A stretch of 64,000 nucleotides of DNA, taken from Amycolatopsis nigrescens CSC17Ta-90. Its GTDB lineage: Bacteria; Actinomycetota; Actinomycetes; Mycobacteriales; Pseudonocardiaceae. This document shows positions 1 to 13,154 of the stretch, one piece after another (position 1 is the stretch's first letter; each line of letters begins with the position of its first letter). The notes below the pieces were generated by a model. It saw nothing but the letters and a program-made list of their open reading frames with translations, did not search any database and had not been told where the DNA came from. The stretch is taken from assembly GCF_000384315.1 (NCBI RefSeq), contig NZ_ARVW01000001.1:1125746-1189745 (forward strand), given 5' to 3'. The translations under genes were made by a program, and so were the position numbers.

Positions 1-3991
<3,991 letters not shown>

Positions 3992-4719
3992 GACACAAAC
4001 CACCAATCGTCAGTCTAAATCGAGCGAGAAAGTATGATCAAGAAATAGTTTCAACGATGGCTAGAGGCACTTTGCACCGGCCATGGACTTCGATCGGGCC
4101 GCCGCGATTTGCGACGCTAGCACCGCCGTACAGTGGCCGTACAGTCACCCGAACGTGCCTACGGGATAACACCTGTTTAGCCGTGCTGGCCGCGTTCCGC
4201 GCACTCAATGCCGTGGCCGAAGCGAGACCCAAAGTAGACCTCGCCGCTTTGCCACTCACCCGTGTTCCGTAACCGCGCCACGAGCAGCGCAGGGAACATC
4301 CGGCCGGGTTACGCCGACCGGGGACCGTCACCCTGGTAGCTCGGAACCCATTGTCACAAAAGGGCTTCGGACGCCACTGACGGGGTGATGACTTCTCGTG
4401 ACCTGGCCGTGCCCCCGGTTGGCCCAACGAGGTAACACGGCGTGCCCATGGCGCGAAGGTCGCCCGGCAATCGGGTCCGCAGCGAACTCGCCAATACTCC
4501 AAAGCAGTGATTAACCCTATTATTGGAAAGGCCAGACGAATGAAACCCCAAAATTCACCTTGTGAGCTGACGGTCTCGGTCGCTAACTTGGCCCGGTCGG
4601 CCACTGGCGGGTTATCCGGAAATCAAAACGTCCCCCATGAAGGTAATTGACGAACAGCGTCCGATATCCGACCAGGGGCGACCACCTCCTTGGTGTGCGG
4701 TCCCCCGAAAGGACGTACT
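3992..4719. other. 728-bp intergenic region between divergent transcription units
   Basis: No convincing gene. A 188-codon open frame on the minus strand (4604-4038) has no family-like sequence and poor codon bias. The stretch around 4495-4560 is visibly more A/T-rich than the surroundings, and the region must hold the promoters of the encapsulin operon (leftward) and the DUF4239 gene (rightward). I could not pick out a reliable -10/-35 pair or operator. Confidence 0.5.
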
Positions 4720-5478
4720 TTGAACCTTTACCTGAGCGGGCTGCTGTGGGTGGCGGGTGCGGCCGCCGTGGGCGGGCTGACGGCCTACCTGGTCCGCCGT
4801 TTCGGCCTGGACGAGGGCAGGCCGGACAACAACGACGCGGCGGGCCAGGTCTTCACCATCATCAGCGGACTGCACGCGGTGCTGATGGCGTTCGTGCTGA
4901 TCTCCCTGTTCGACGGGGCGAACGCGGTGGAGGAGGGGTCCTACGCCGAGGCGGACAGCCTGGTCGCCGCGACCTGGGCGGCGGAATCGCTGCCGGCCGA
5001 CGTCGGCGCCAGGATGCGTGAGCTCAGCGCCGCCTACGCCGGCACCGTCGCCGAGCAGGAGTGGCCGCAGATGCGCGCCGGCGACGAGGTGACCAGCCCG
5101 GGCTGGGACCAGCTGAACGAGCTGCGTGCGGTGGTGGCGGGCGCCGAGGTGACCGACGACTGGCAGGAGAGCCGCAAGGAGGAGGCCACCGACCAGCTGT
5201 GGCAGCTGTACCAGGAGCGTGAGGCGAGGCTGACCGGCGTGCACGGCGAGCTGAACGCGGTGCTCTGGTTCGCGCTGATCCTCGGCGGCGTGATCTCCAC
5301 TCTGCTGCCGAACCTGTTCGGCGGCACCAAGCTGCTCACCCACGTGATCATCGTGTCCACCCTTGCCGGCACCATCACCCTGCTGCTGTTCGCGATCTAC
5401 CAGCTGCAGAACCCGTTCGCCGGCGGCGCCGCGGTGGATCCGGACGCGTTCACCGCCGCGGCGGAAAGACTGCGCTGA
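4720..5478 (+). CDS. DUF4239 (bestrophin-like) membrane protein
   Basis: A 252-residue integral membrane protein. A hydrophobic segment near residues 3-23 is followed by a loop and a second one around 40-65 (FTIISGLHAVLMAFVLISLF). A long charged helical region (about 70-175) comes next, then two more membrane segments near 180-230. This layout matches the bestrophin-like DUF4239 family, whose function is unknown. The TTG start at 4720 has an AAAGGA ribosome site 7 bases upstream and removes an unlikely leader sequence. The next gene begins 5 bp after the stop, so the two are probably co-transcribed. Confidence 0.75.
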   Translation: MNLYLSGLLWVAGAAAVGGLTAYLVRRFGLDEGRPDNNDAAGQVFTIISGLHAVLMAFVLISLFDGANAVEEGSYAEADSLVAATWAAESLPADVGARMRELSAAYAGTVAEQEWPQMRAGDEVTSPGWDQLNELRAVVAGAEVTDDWQESRKEEATDQLWQLYQEREARLTGVHGELNAVLWFALILGGVISTLLPNLFGGTKLLTHVIIVSTLAGTITLLLFAIYQLQNPFAGGAAVDPDAFTAAAERLR

Positions 5479-5483
5479 GCGCC

Positions 5484-6647
5484 ATGCCGTGCCGCCCCGT
5501 CCCCCGGCTGCTCGCCACCGTCGTCCTGCTCGCGCTCTCCGCACCGACGGCGCCGGCAGCAGCAGCGTCGGTGCAGGCCGGCTGCGTCGCACTCCAGGTG
5601 AGCAGCACGCGGTCCCACGGCACCTCGACGCTGACCCGCGTCGAGTTCCCCGGCGGCGCGGGTGTCCCGCTCGGCGACCTCGGCTACCAGGTGAACGCGC
5701 TGGGGTACTCGGCCGCGCAGCGGATCGCATACGGCATCGCGTCCGGGGGCCGGAAGGGCCGGTTCTCCGACGGCGGGCACGTGGTCGCCGTCGATGTCAC
5801 CGGCCACGTCACCGACCTCGGCCCGGTGCCGGGCCGGCACGGTGTGCTCACCGACGCGGTCGCCGGCGCCGTCAACGGCGGCGACTGGTACCTCCGCGAC
5901 CGCGCCCGTCTGTACACAGTGGACATACGTCCGGGCAGTCCGACATATCTGAAGATCGTCCGGACTGTCTCGCTCAGCCCGAAGGTGCTCGCCGACCAGG
6001 TGGACGACTTCGACTTCGATCCAAGGGACGGCGGGCTCTACGGGGTGGCGCATGCCTTCCACGACGAGGGCAAGGTGGTCCGGATCGACCCGGCGACCGG
6101 GCGGCTGAGCCGCACCGCGCTGCCAAGGGTGCCCGCCGGTGGCTCGTTCGGCTCGGTGGTGCTCGCGCCAGGTGGCGACCTCTACGTACTGGCCAACCGG
6201 AGCGGGCAGCACAGCCGGTGGTACCGGGTCGGCCAGGCCGACCCGGTCGCCACCGGACCGGCGCTGGCAAACTCGGACGTGGCCGGCTGCTTCACCGGCC
6301 CGCCGCCACCGGAGCCGCCGAAGCCCCCGCCGCCCCAGACACCGCCCGCACCACCACCGGCTCCGGCACCGCCCCCGGTGACGACGCCGCCCCCGGCGTC
6401 ACCACCGGCCAGTACACCGGCTCCGGCGCCCACCCCGGTCCCACCCGGCCCCGGGGTCGTGCCCGTGGTGCCGAAGCCACCCGGCCCGCCGCCCCCGCCG
6501 AGCAGGAAACGGGCCCAGCAGCGCGCCGCCGAAGCCGCCGCCGAGCGGAAGAACCAGACCGAGGAGAAACGGCGCTGGGGACTGACCGTGCTGCTGATGG
6601 CCCTCGGTGCCGGCGCCGCCGCCCGCCGCGCCTCCCGCGGCCGCTAA
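5484..6647 (+). CDS. Secreted proline-rich protein with DUF6923-like domain and C-terminal anchor
   Basis: A 387-residue exported protein of unknown function. A Sec-type signal peptide covers about residues 1-28 (LLATVVLLALSAPTAPAAAAS). Residues 30-270 look like a beta-rich repeat domain with YGIA, DFDFDP and LYGVAHAF segments, as in DUF6923-type surface proteins. A long Pro/Ala-rich stretch (about 270-345) would span the cell wall. A charged region and a short hydrophobic segment followed by Arg residues (LTVLLMALGAGAAARRASRGR region) could anchor it at the membrane. It starts 5 bp after the DUF4239 gene and converges on the Trypco1 gene with only 10 bp between stops. Confidence 0.7.
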   Translation: MPCRPVPRLLATVVLLALSAPTAPAAAASVQAGCVALQVSSTRSHGTSTLTRVEFPGGAGVPLGDLGYQVNALGYSAAQRIAYGIASGGRKGRFSDGGHVVAVDVTGHVTDLGPVPGRHGVLTDAVAGAVNGGDWYLRDRARLYTVDIRPGSPTYLKIVRTVSLSPKVLADQVDDFDFDPRDGGLYGVAHAFHDEGKVVRIDPATGRLSRTALPRVPAGGSFGSVVLAPGGDLYVLANRSGQHSRWYRVGQADPVATGPALANSDVAGCFTGPPPPEPPKPPPPQTPPAPPPAPAPPPVTTPPPASPPASTPAPAPTPVPPGPGVVPVVPKPPGPPPPPSRKRAQQRAAEAAAERKNQTEEKRRWGLTVLLMALGAGAAARRASRGR

Positions 6648-6657
6648 CCCCCGCGTG

Positions 6658-7038
6658 TCATGCGCGCGTGTCCGCAGCCTGCGCGGCCTCTTCCTCGGCT
6701 GCGGCCCGCCCCTCGCGCGCCGGGTCGCGCACCCACTTGAGCTTGATCTCGAACTGGCCCTGCAGCCCGGTCTTCGCGATCACCGCACCGATCTGGGCGT
6801 CCAGCTTCACGCCGAACTTGAGCTCCACCTCGTCCGGCCGCTGCACCATCGACCGGAACTGACCGAGCGCGGCGGACGCGGCGTCGCGCACCTCGCCCAG
6901 CGCGAGCTCGAAGGACTCACCCGCCTGCCGGATGACCGCACCGGACTTGCCAGCCGCGCGGGCCACCCCCGGCTGCTCCTCGACCTCGACGGACACCGAC
7001 CCGCCGCCCTCCAGCTCGAACTTCGCGTACTCCGCCAC
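6658..7038 (-). CDS. Trypsin-co-occurring domain 1 (Trypco1) protein
   Basis: A 126-residue protein and the last gene of the six-gene protease/kinase operon. The N-terminal 90 residues show the Trypco1 (CU044_2847-like) pattern: an opening strand AKFELEGGGSVSVEV, a region around VIRQAGESFELAL, and a closing GVKLDAQIGAVIAKTG-type strand. The C-terminal tail is Ala/Glu-rich and helical. Trypco1 domains are known to sit beside trypsin-like proteases in actinobacterial effector and conflict systems, and here the protease is the first gene of the same operon. The GTG at 7038 is preferred because of its GAGGAG site; a GTG at 7074 would overlap the binding-protein gene. Confidence 0.75.
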   Translation of the reverse strand: MAEYAKFELEGGGSVSVEVEEQPGVARAAGKSGAVIRQAGESFELALGEVRDAASAALGQFRSMVQRPDEVELKFGVKLDAQIGAVIAKTGLQGQFEIKLKWVRDPAREGRAAAEEEAAQAADTRA

Positions 7039-7054
7039 GCCTTCTCCTCGCTCC

Positions 7055-8374
7055 TCATCGTCCACAAGGGACACTGAACCGGTCCTCCTGCCGGATCGAC
7101 CCGCGCACCCTGTCCAGGCCGTCCAGCAGGGTGCCCAGCAGCGCCGGGTCGCCGAGATACTCCAGTACCGCCCGGTAGAACGCGTCGCTCATGGTGGCCG
7201 GCATCAGGTCCGACGCGTCGAAGCACAACACGCCCGGCGCGGTCAGCGCCTCCGCGATCCTGGTGCTCACCGGGTCCTGATAGGCGTTCTGCGCCAGCAG
7301 CTTCTTGTTCGCCGAGAAGGCACCGGGCGGCGGCCACACCCGCTCGGCTCCGTCGCGGACGAGCTGCCCCTCGTCACTGGCGAGGTACTCCATCAGCCGC
7401 CGGGCCCGGTCACTCGGCTGGAACACGGCGGCCAGGTCGGCCGCCACCTCGGCGCGCGGCTCGGCGGAGCCGAACACCGGGAACCGGAAGAAGTCGAAGT
7501 CGCGTCCCGGCCGCGGGGGCTCGGTGCGCGGCCCGGCCTTCTGGTAGTCCGCCATGATGAACGAGGCCTGGTGCTCCAGCACGCAGCCGGGTGGGCTGGT
7601 GAACATCGCCTTGCCGGCGTCGTTGTACTCGGTGAGCAGTGCGGCGGTGCGGCCGCCGCGGACCGAACCCGGGGTGGCCACGATCTGGCCCCAGGTCGTC
7701 CAGGCGCGCTCGACCTCCGGCGAGGTCCAGGCCAGCTCACCGGCCGCCCACCGCCGGTACACCTCGGGGCCGGACTGCTGGAGCAGGATGTCCTCGATCC
7801 AGTCGGTACCCGGCCAGCCCGAGGTGCTTGCCGCGCCCATGCCGAGGCACCACGGCTGCTTCCCGGCGGCACGCACCCCGGCCCCGGCGTCGAGCAGTTC
7901 GTCCCAGGTGAGCGGACGACGGTCGAACTGGGCCGGGTTGTACCAGACGAGGCTCTTCAGCGTGGTTTTCACCGGCACCGCGTAGAGCTGGTCCGTGCCC
8001 GCCTTCTGCAACTGGAGCCACTGCGCGCTGTAGGACTCCTCGGGCCGCTCCCCCAGCACCCCGCCCACCGGGCGCACGTCCCCGCTGCGCACGTACTTCG
8101 CCAGCTCGCCGGGGCTGGGCAGCACCGCGATGTCCGGCGGTTGCCCCTTCTGCACGTCGGACAGCAGGACCTGGTTGAGCGCGCGGGTGCCGGTGTAGTT
8201 CACCCTGATCCCGGTCTTCTCGGAGAACCCGTCGAGCACCTTCCGGAAAGCGGACTCCTCGTCGCCGGTCCAGGAGGCCAGCACGGTGAGTTCGCCGGCC
8301 CCGCCGGTCGCCGTGCAGGCACCGGCCAGCGCCGCGATCGACACCAGCACGCTCAGCATCCGGTTCGCTCTCAT
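7055..8374 (-). CDS. Lipoprotein ABC-type sugar-binding protein in a GlnH-like position
   Basis: A 439-residue extracytoplasmic solute-binding protein. The signal ends in a lipobox-like LAGAC with Cys20. The mature part resembles the AglE-type family 1 sugar-binding proteins (LTVLASWTGDE near the start, WPGTDWIEDILLQQSGPEVY near the middle, DFDFFRFPVF later). In mycobacteria the pknG locus carries glnH and glnX, where GlnH senses Asp/Glu; here the gene occupies the same place, but the protein looks like a carbohydrate-type binder. No ABC permease or ATPase is nearby, so a sensing role is more likely than transport (inference). Its ATG overlaps the stop of the membrane gene (ATGA). Confidence 0.75.
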   Translation of the reverse strand: MRANRMLSVLVSIAALAGACTATGGAGELTVLASWTGDEESAFRKVLDGFSEKTGIRVNYTGTRALNQVLLSDVQKGQPPDIAVLPSPGELAKYVRSGDVRPVGGVLGERPEESYSAQWLQLQKAGTDQLYAVPVKTTLKSLVWYNPAQFDRRPLTWDELLDAGAGVRAAGKQPWCLGMGAASTSGWPGTDWIEDILLQQSGPEVYRRWAAGELAWTSPEVERAWTTWGQIVATPGSVRGGRTAALLTEYNDAGKAMFTSPPGCVLEHQASFIMADYQKAGPRTEPPRPGRDFDFFRFPVFGSAEPRAEVAADLAAVFQPSDRARRLMEYLASDEGQLVRDGAERVWPPPGAFSANKKLLAQNAYQDPVSTRIAEALTAPGVLCFDASDLMPATMSDAFYRAVLEYLGDPALLGTLLDGLDRVRGSIRQEDRFSVPCGR

Positions 8375-9483
8375 GTCGCCCCGTATCTGTACTCGTCGAT
8401 GCGCTTGTGCAGGGCCAGCAGGATCAGCGCGGCCACCGCGAGCGCGGCCAGCAGCATGAGGTACTCCAGCAGGCCGCCCCGGTCGGCCACGAGCAGCTGC
8501 TCGTTGACCAGCTTGGTGCCGCTCAGCCCGCCCGTCACCGCGGGCCGGTCGCCCGCCACCGGCGGCAGGCCGGCGAGGAAGGCGTCCACGGTGTCCCCGC
8601 AGGTGTCCTGGCCCGGCGCCCCGCACTGGGTCCGGATCACCGCGGCGAGGGACTGCCGCCCCTCGGCCGCGATCTGGTCGGTCTGCGCCCGCCACTGCGT
8701 CACCACCTGGTCCAGGGTCCGGCCCGCGGTGTCCGCCTGGGTGTCCGAAACGAAGACCATCGAGGCCGCCGTGGCCAGCAGGATCAGCAGCACGGAAGCG
8801 GCCACCAGCGCCGGGCTGACCCGGCGCCGGAATCGTTTGCGCAGGAAGACCTGGGTGAGCACGAGCAGGCCGAGCAGGAGCCCGATCGGCACCAGCCATG
8901 CCGAGGCGCTCCACGGCGCCAGCCAGCCGCCGGAAAGCTGCCTGGCCAGTGCCTCCCGCTGCAGCCGGTCCAGGGTGTCCAGCTGCGCCAGGATTCCGGA
9001 GTCCGCCGTGTGCACCAGCCGGGCCGCGTACCAGAGGTCGGTGACGCCGATGGCGGTCGCACCCGACTGGCGGAAGTGCGCGTCGGCCTGGCCGACCCAG
9101 CCGGTGTAGGAGGCGAGCTGGCCCTGCACGACCTGAAGCACGCGGCTGCCGGTCTCCCCGGCCGCGTTGTGCTCGGCGACGGCGGCCAGGCTCTGCCCGG
9201 CGATCGCGATCTGGTTCTGGAACCGCTCGCCCGGTCCGACCAGCTGCACCTGCCCGGTTCGGAAGCCGGCCATAGCCGCGTTGTCGGCCTGTGCGACAGC
9301 CGACCGTGCCGCGGCCACGTCGAGCACCGCGGGCGCGGTCCGCGCACCGGCGTCCCGGACCGTCGCCTGCGCCCTGGTGAACGCGAACAGCGAGGTGACC
9401 AGCACGATCGCGGTGAGCATCAGCAGCGCGGACCGCAGCCGCAGCAGGTCGCGCCGGGTGGTGCTGCGCGGCCGGCCGGTCAT
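8371..9483 (-). CDS. GlnX-like multi-span membrane sensor protein
   Basis: A 370-residue membrane protein. One transmembrane segment lies near residues 18-38 (LLMLTAIVLVTSLFAF). A long helical external domain with VAQADNAAM and RLQREAL segments follows. Two membrane segments sit around 205-265 (LVPIGLLLGLLVLTQVFL, LVAASVLLILLATAASM), then a second external region with two Cys, and a last span near 335-358. This layout matches the GlnX partner of PknG in mycobacteria, which couples an external binding protein to the cytosolic kinase. It overlaps its upstream vWA gene (ATGA) and its downstream binding-protein gene (ATGA). Function is inferred from position and topology. Confidence 0.65.
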   Translation of the reverse strand: MTGRPRSTTRRDLLRLRSALLMLTAIVLVTSLFAFTRAQATVRDAGARTAPAVLDVAAARSAVAQADNAAMAGFRTGQVQLVGPGERFQNQIAIAGQSLAAVAEHNAAGETGSRVLQVVQGQLASYTGWVGQADAHFRQSGATAIGVTDLWYAARLVHTADSGILAQLDTLDRLQREALARQLSGGWLAPWSASAWLVPIGLLLGLLVLTQVFLRKRFRRRVSPALVAASVLLILLATAASMVFVSDTQADTAGRTLDQVVTQWRAQTDQIAAEGRQSLAAVIRTQCGAPGQDTCGDTVDAFLAGLPPVAGDRPAVTGGLSGTKLVNEQLLVADRGGLLEYLMLLAALAVAALILLALHKRIDEYRYGAT

Positions 9484-10886
9484 GAGCCCTCCGCCGGGAA
9501 CCGCTCGCCACAGCTCACGCAGACCATCGAGCCCGGCGGCGAAACCCAGGCGCAGACCACGCAGACGCACTCCGCGCCGACGGCGAGCTCCGGCACCACC
9601 TTGTCCTGCCCGCTACCGAAGCCCGAGAGGTTCGATCCCAGCACCGCGGAGAACAGGTCGCGGCGGCGCAGGTCGTCCCGCAGCCGCACCCGGCCCGCGG
9701 CCGCGTCCTCCACGTCCACCAGCCGGCGCAACCGCCGGAGGATCTCCTCGTTGCCGAGGCCGGTGGCCAGCCGGACGGCGGTGCCCCATTCCGCCGCCGC
9801 TGCCGCCCTGTCCTGCTGTTCGAAGGCGTCCCAGCCGGCCCGCACCGCGTGCCCGAGGTCCTGTTGCACGGTGTGGCGCTCCACCCTGGGATCGGGCCGG
9901 CTGAACAGCACGACGTCCTCGGTGACGTGCCCGACGACCGGTACCGGCCCGGCTTCGTCCCAGCGGTCGCCGGTGGCCAGTTCCACCTTGCCCAGCTGGA
10001 AGTCCTCGCCCATCGGCCGGCCCGGCAGCCGCACCTCGAGGCACAGGTGGTACTCGCGGTCCTCCGCGGCCCAGGGACCGGTCGTCAGCTCGTAGGTACG
10101 CGGGCCCGTCTGCACGCACCGCTCGGTCAGGTCCACCACGGACGGGTGGACCTGCTTGACGAACCTCAGCTCGGTGAACGGCATGGTGGTGATCCTCAGC
10201 CGCAGCTCCGGCACCACCTTGCGCATCGCGTTCCCGATCATCTTCCGGAAGTCCGCGGCCAGCTCGGCCTCGTCCACCACGGCATCCGCGCTGCCCTGCA
10301 ACGCGACCGCGATCCGCTCCAGCTCGCCGACGTCCCAGTCGTCGCCGATTCCCCTGGCGTCGCAGACGAAACGCCCGGCGCAGGACGCCAGCACCGCGGC
10401 CAGGTCCGCTTCGGACTCGAACTCGTTGCGGCCGTCGGTGAGCAGCACCGCGTGCCGGACCGCGTCCGGATGCCGGTCCAGCAGCTGTCCGGCCAGCGCC
10501 AGCCAGCGGCCGATCGCGGTCTGCCCGCTGGCGATCAGCCCGGCCACGGCCGCCTTGGCCGCCGCCCTGGTCTCCGGGCCGGCCGGCACCAGCCGCGGCC
10601 CGTCCGGGTAAACCATGGTCGCGTGCAGGGTTCCCTGCACCACGCCGAAGAACACGCCGTCCCGCAGGGTGTCGATGGCCGCCCTGGTCGCCCTCCTGGC
10701 CGCGTCGATCTTGGTCGGCGGCCAGTCCATCGAGCTGGAGCAGTCGACCAGCAGCACCTCCGCCGCCTCGGCGGCGACCCCGCCGCCGGTGCCCGTGACG
10801 GTCAGCACCGCGTCCATCACCTTGTCCGAAGTGGACAGATACTTGTTCTGGCTCAGCTCGAGCCGGAATTCGGGCCTCTCCGCCAC
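9480..10886 (-). CDS. von Willebrand factor A domain protein with C-terminal zinc ribbon
   Basis: A 468-residue cytoplasmic protein. The vWA fold occupies about residues 40-215 and keeps the metal-ion site: D48-x-S50-x-S52 (VDCSSSM), the Thr of SGQTAIG, and the Asp of LLTDGRNE. A beta-rich middle domain (about 230-330) is followed by a helical region and a C-terminal CxxC...CxxC zinc ribbon (CVVC, then CVSC in the last 35 residues). The start is the GTG at 10886, 12 bp after the kinase gene. vWA proteins often act as metal-dependent docking modules in regulatory and conflict systems; here it probably bridges the kinase, the protease and the membrane sensor, which is inference. Confidence 0.8.
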   Translation of the reverse strand: MAERPEFRLELSQNKYLSTSDKVMDAVLTVTGTGGGVAAEAAEVLLVDCSSSMDWPPTKIDAARRATRAAIDTLRDGVFFGVVQGTLHATMVYPDGPRLVPAGPETRAAAKAAVAGLIASGQTAIGRWLALAGQLLDRHPDAVRHAVLLTDGRNEFESEADLAAVLASCAGRFVCDARGIGDDWDVGELERIAVALQGSADAVVDEAELAADFRKMIGNAMRKVVPELRLRITTMPFTELRFVKQVHPSVVDLTERCVQTGPRTYELTTGPWAAEDREYHLCLEVRLPGRPMGEDFQLGKVELATGDRWDEAGPVPVVGHVTEDVVLFSRPDPRVERHTVQQDLGHAVRAGWDAFEQQDRAAAAAEWGTAVRLATGLGNEEILRRLRRLVDVEDAAAGRVRLRDDLRRRDLFSAVLGSNLSGFGSGQDKVVPELAVGAECVCVVCAWVSPPGSMVCVSCGERFPAEGS

Positions 10887-10898
10887 GTCACCGTCCCC

Positions 10899-13154
10899 TC
10901 ACCTGAAGGTCTTCGGCCGCACCGAGTTCGCCCGGTCGACCAGTACGCCGTGCTCCTGCTCGTCGCGGGCGTGGCCGGCCAGCTTGCGGAAGGACTGCGC
11001 CAGCAGCAGCCGGAGCCCCTGCTCGTGCACCGGGTCGCCGAGTACCGGCCCGCCGTCGGGCCCGCCGCGCCCGGCCGACAGCAGGTCGAGCGCGGTCTCC
11101 CGGACCACCGTGGTGAGCCGATCCCGGAACTGGCCCTCCGGGTCACCGCCGTCCAGGTACAGCTCGGGTAGCAGGCGGGCCGCCGCGGCGAGGTCGGCCG
11201 CGGTCGGCGGCCCGGAAGGCAATGCCGCGACGTGGATCCGGACCACCGCCACCTTCGCCGCGTCGTAATGGCGGGACACCTGCGGCACCTGGTCCAGGAT
11301 GGCGGTCGCCGCCAGGCGGTCATCCCGGCGCGGACCGCGCAGCCGCAGCCTCGCCAGGCCGAACGCGGCGCTGACCTGTGCGTGGTCGCGCCGCCAGACC
11401 GCCTGGTAGCAGTTCCAGGCGTCCATGACGGTCCCAGCGCCCCCGGTCCGAGGTCCGAGGTGCTCGAAGCAGAAACCCAGCGCCAGCTTGGGTGCGTCTT
11501 CGCCGGGCAGCGCGTCATAGACCCGTTGGAAGGCATGCGACGCGTCTTCGGCGTTGCTCTTGGCCAGCGCCAGCAACCCGTAATGCCACTGCAGCCGCCA
11601 GTCGTGCGAAGCCGTCGCGCCGAGCAGCAGCCCGGCCCGGTGTAGGGACTTCACCACCTCGGCGAGCTCGTTCAGCTCCAGGTACGCGCGGGTCCTGGCG
11701 AACTCGACCTCCACCGAGGAGCCCTCGAAGGTGGCCAGCTTGTCCAGCAGCCGTCCCGGGTTCGTCGCGGCGGTCGCCTCCAGGAAGGGCGCGGCCGGGT
11801 CGTTCCGGTCGCTCCACGGCACGGGCAGCCGGGTGGCGGCCTCGGCCGGCGTGGGCAACCCGTCGTGAAACCGCGGAAAACTCGGCACCGGTTCACCGCG
11901 GGTCCAGCGCTCCAGGCCGGGGATCGAGCCGAGCCCGGAGTCGAGCAGTTCGGCGGTGCCCTCGAAATTCCCGGACGGGGCCGGCCGGGGCACCCCGTCC
12001 CGCAGCGACAGGATCTCGCGCCGCACCCCGTCGAGTTGCTCGGCCATCTCGGCGACGGACGCGAACCGCTGCGGGAACTCGGCCACCGCGCGGTCGAGCA
12101 ACCGCTCGAAGGACCGCACGCCGAACGAGACGTCCGGGCCGCCTGGCTCCTCACCAGCGACGTCGAGCATCTCCCGCAGGGTCCTGCCCACCGTGTGGAT
12201 GTCCGAGCGCACGGTCAGCCCGTACCTGGCGATCTCCGTGTCCTCCACCCGGTAGCGCCTGGTGCCGATGGACCTGCTCCGCGGCCCGCCGAGCGGCCTG
12301 GCCGCGCCGAGGTCGATCACCTTGAGCCGCTTGCCGCCGTGGATCACGTTGTCCGGCTTCATGTCGCAGTACAGCAGGCCTTCGCCGTGCAGGTAGTCCA
12401 GCGCGGACAGGATGGCGTGGGCGTAGGTGACCACGTGCTCGACCCGCAGCCCGGCCGGATCGTCGTGGATTTCGCGCAGGGTCTTGCCGCCCACGTACTC
12501 CATCACGATGTAGTCGTCGGGCTCGCCGCCACCGGGGTCGGGGTGGCTGACGAAGTTGACGATCCGCACGATGTTCGGGTGGTCCAGCCGGGTCAGCACA
12601 TCCCGTTCCACGCTCGCGATCTTCAGCGCCTGGGTGTCGGTCGGGTTGAGCACGCCCTTCAGCGCCACATACCGGCCGAGCTGCGTGTCCTCGGCGAGGT
12701 AGACCCAGCCGAGCCCGCCGTGCGCGAGCAGGCCGAGCACGTCGTACAGGTCGGCCACCCGCTCGCCGGTGCGCAGCTTGGGCCGGAAGGAAAACCGCGT
12801 GCCGCAGAACCCGCAGTACCCTTCGTCCAGCGCGGGCTGGCCGGCGAAGCCGCGGCCGACCGGCCGCCGGCACTCCGGGTTGCCGCAGTACTGGCTCTCC
12901 TCCGGGTAGCGCGCGTCGGAATGCAGGCCAGCCAAGGGGTCCGGCAGGTCCACCGGTGGCAGCAGGGCGAACTCGCCGGCGCCCCACGGATCTCCGTCCG
13001 GGGTCCGCCTGCTGCTCGCGGTGGTAGGCGCCGCCGCCAGGTATCCGGTGACCTCGGTGTCGGGCACTGGTTCGGCCGGCACCTTCCGCCGGCCGCAGAC
13101 ATCGCAGAAGCCCGTGCGGCCCACCGGCTCCCCGCAGCAGAGCAGTTCGGTCAC
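10899..13154 (-). CDS. pknG: PknG-like soluble serine/threonine protein kinase with rubredoxin and TPR regions
   Basis: A 751-residue kinase. An N-terminal zinc-ribbon-like Cys set (C6, C7, C17, C20) precedes the rubredoxin-like site C90, C95, C114, C117. The kinase domain spans about 135-395: glycine loop LLAHGGLGWVYLAED, Lys166, the catalytic segment YCDMKPDN with Asp264, and DLG (281-283). As in PknG, the HRD Arg is missing and DFG is DLG. The C-terminal half (about 480-750) is helical and TPR-like. PknG in mycobacteria phosphorylates GarA in response to external amino acids through GlnH/GlnX; no GarA gene is seen here. Its GTG overlaps the protease stop (GTGA). The extra N-terminal CC...CxxC ribbon is not part of the mycobacterial protein as I know it. 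Confidence 0.85.
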   Translation of the reverse strand: MTELLCCGEPVGRTGFCDVCGRRKVPAEPVPDTEVTGYLAAAPTTASSRRTPDGDPWGAGEFALLPPVDLPDPLAGLHSDARYPEESQYCGNPECRRPVGRGFAGQPALDEGYCGFCGTRFSFRPKLRTGERVADLYDVLGLLAHGGLGWVYLAEDTQLGRYVALKGVLNPTDTQALKIASVERDVLTRLDHPNIVRIVNFVSHPDPGGGEPDDYIVMEYVGGKTLREIHDDPAGLRVEHVVTYAHAILSALDYLHGEGLLYCDMKPDNVIHGGKRLKVIDLGAARPLGGPRSRSIGTRRYRVEDTEIARYGLTVRSDIHTVGRTLREMLDVAGEEPGGPDVSFGVRSFERLLDRAVAEFPQRFASVAEMAEQLDGVRREILSLRDGVPRPAPSGNFEGTAELLDSGLGSIPGLERWTRGEPVPSFPRFHDGLPTPAEAATRLPVPWSDRNDPAAPFLEATAATNPGRLLDKLATFEGSSVEVEFARTRAYLELNELAEVVKSLHRAGLLLGATASHDWRLQWHYGLLALAKSNAEDASHAFQRVYDALPGEDAPKLALGFCFEHLGPRTGGAGTVMDAWNCYQAVWRRDHAQVSAAFGLARLRLRGPRRDDRLAATAILDQVPQVSRHYDAAKVAVVRIHVAALPSGPPTAADLAAAARLLPELYLDGGDPEGQFRDRLTTVVRETALDLLSAGRGGPDGGPVLGDPVHEQGLRLLLAQSFRKLAGHARDEQEHGVLVDRANSVRPKTFR

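Noticed and set aside
4038..4604. 188-codon open frame in the gap before the encapsulin operon
   Set aside because: Mixed composition, no ribosome site and no recognisable fold. More likely non-coding promoter DNA.
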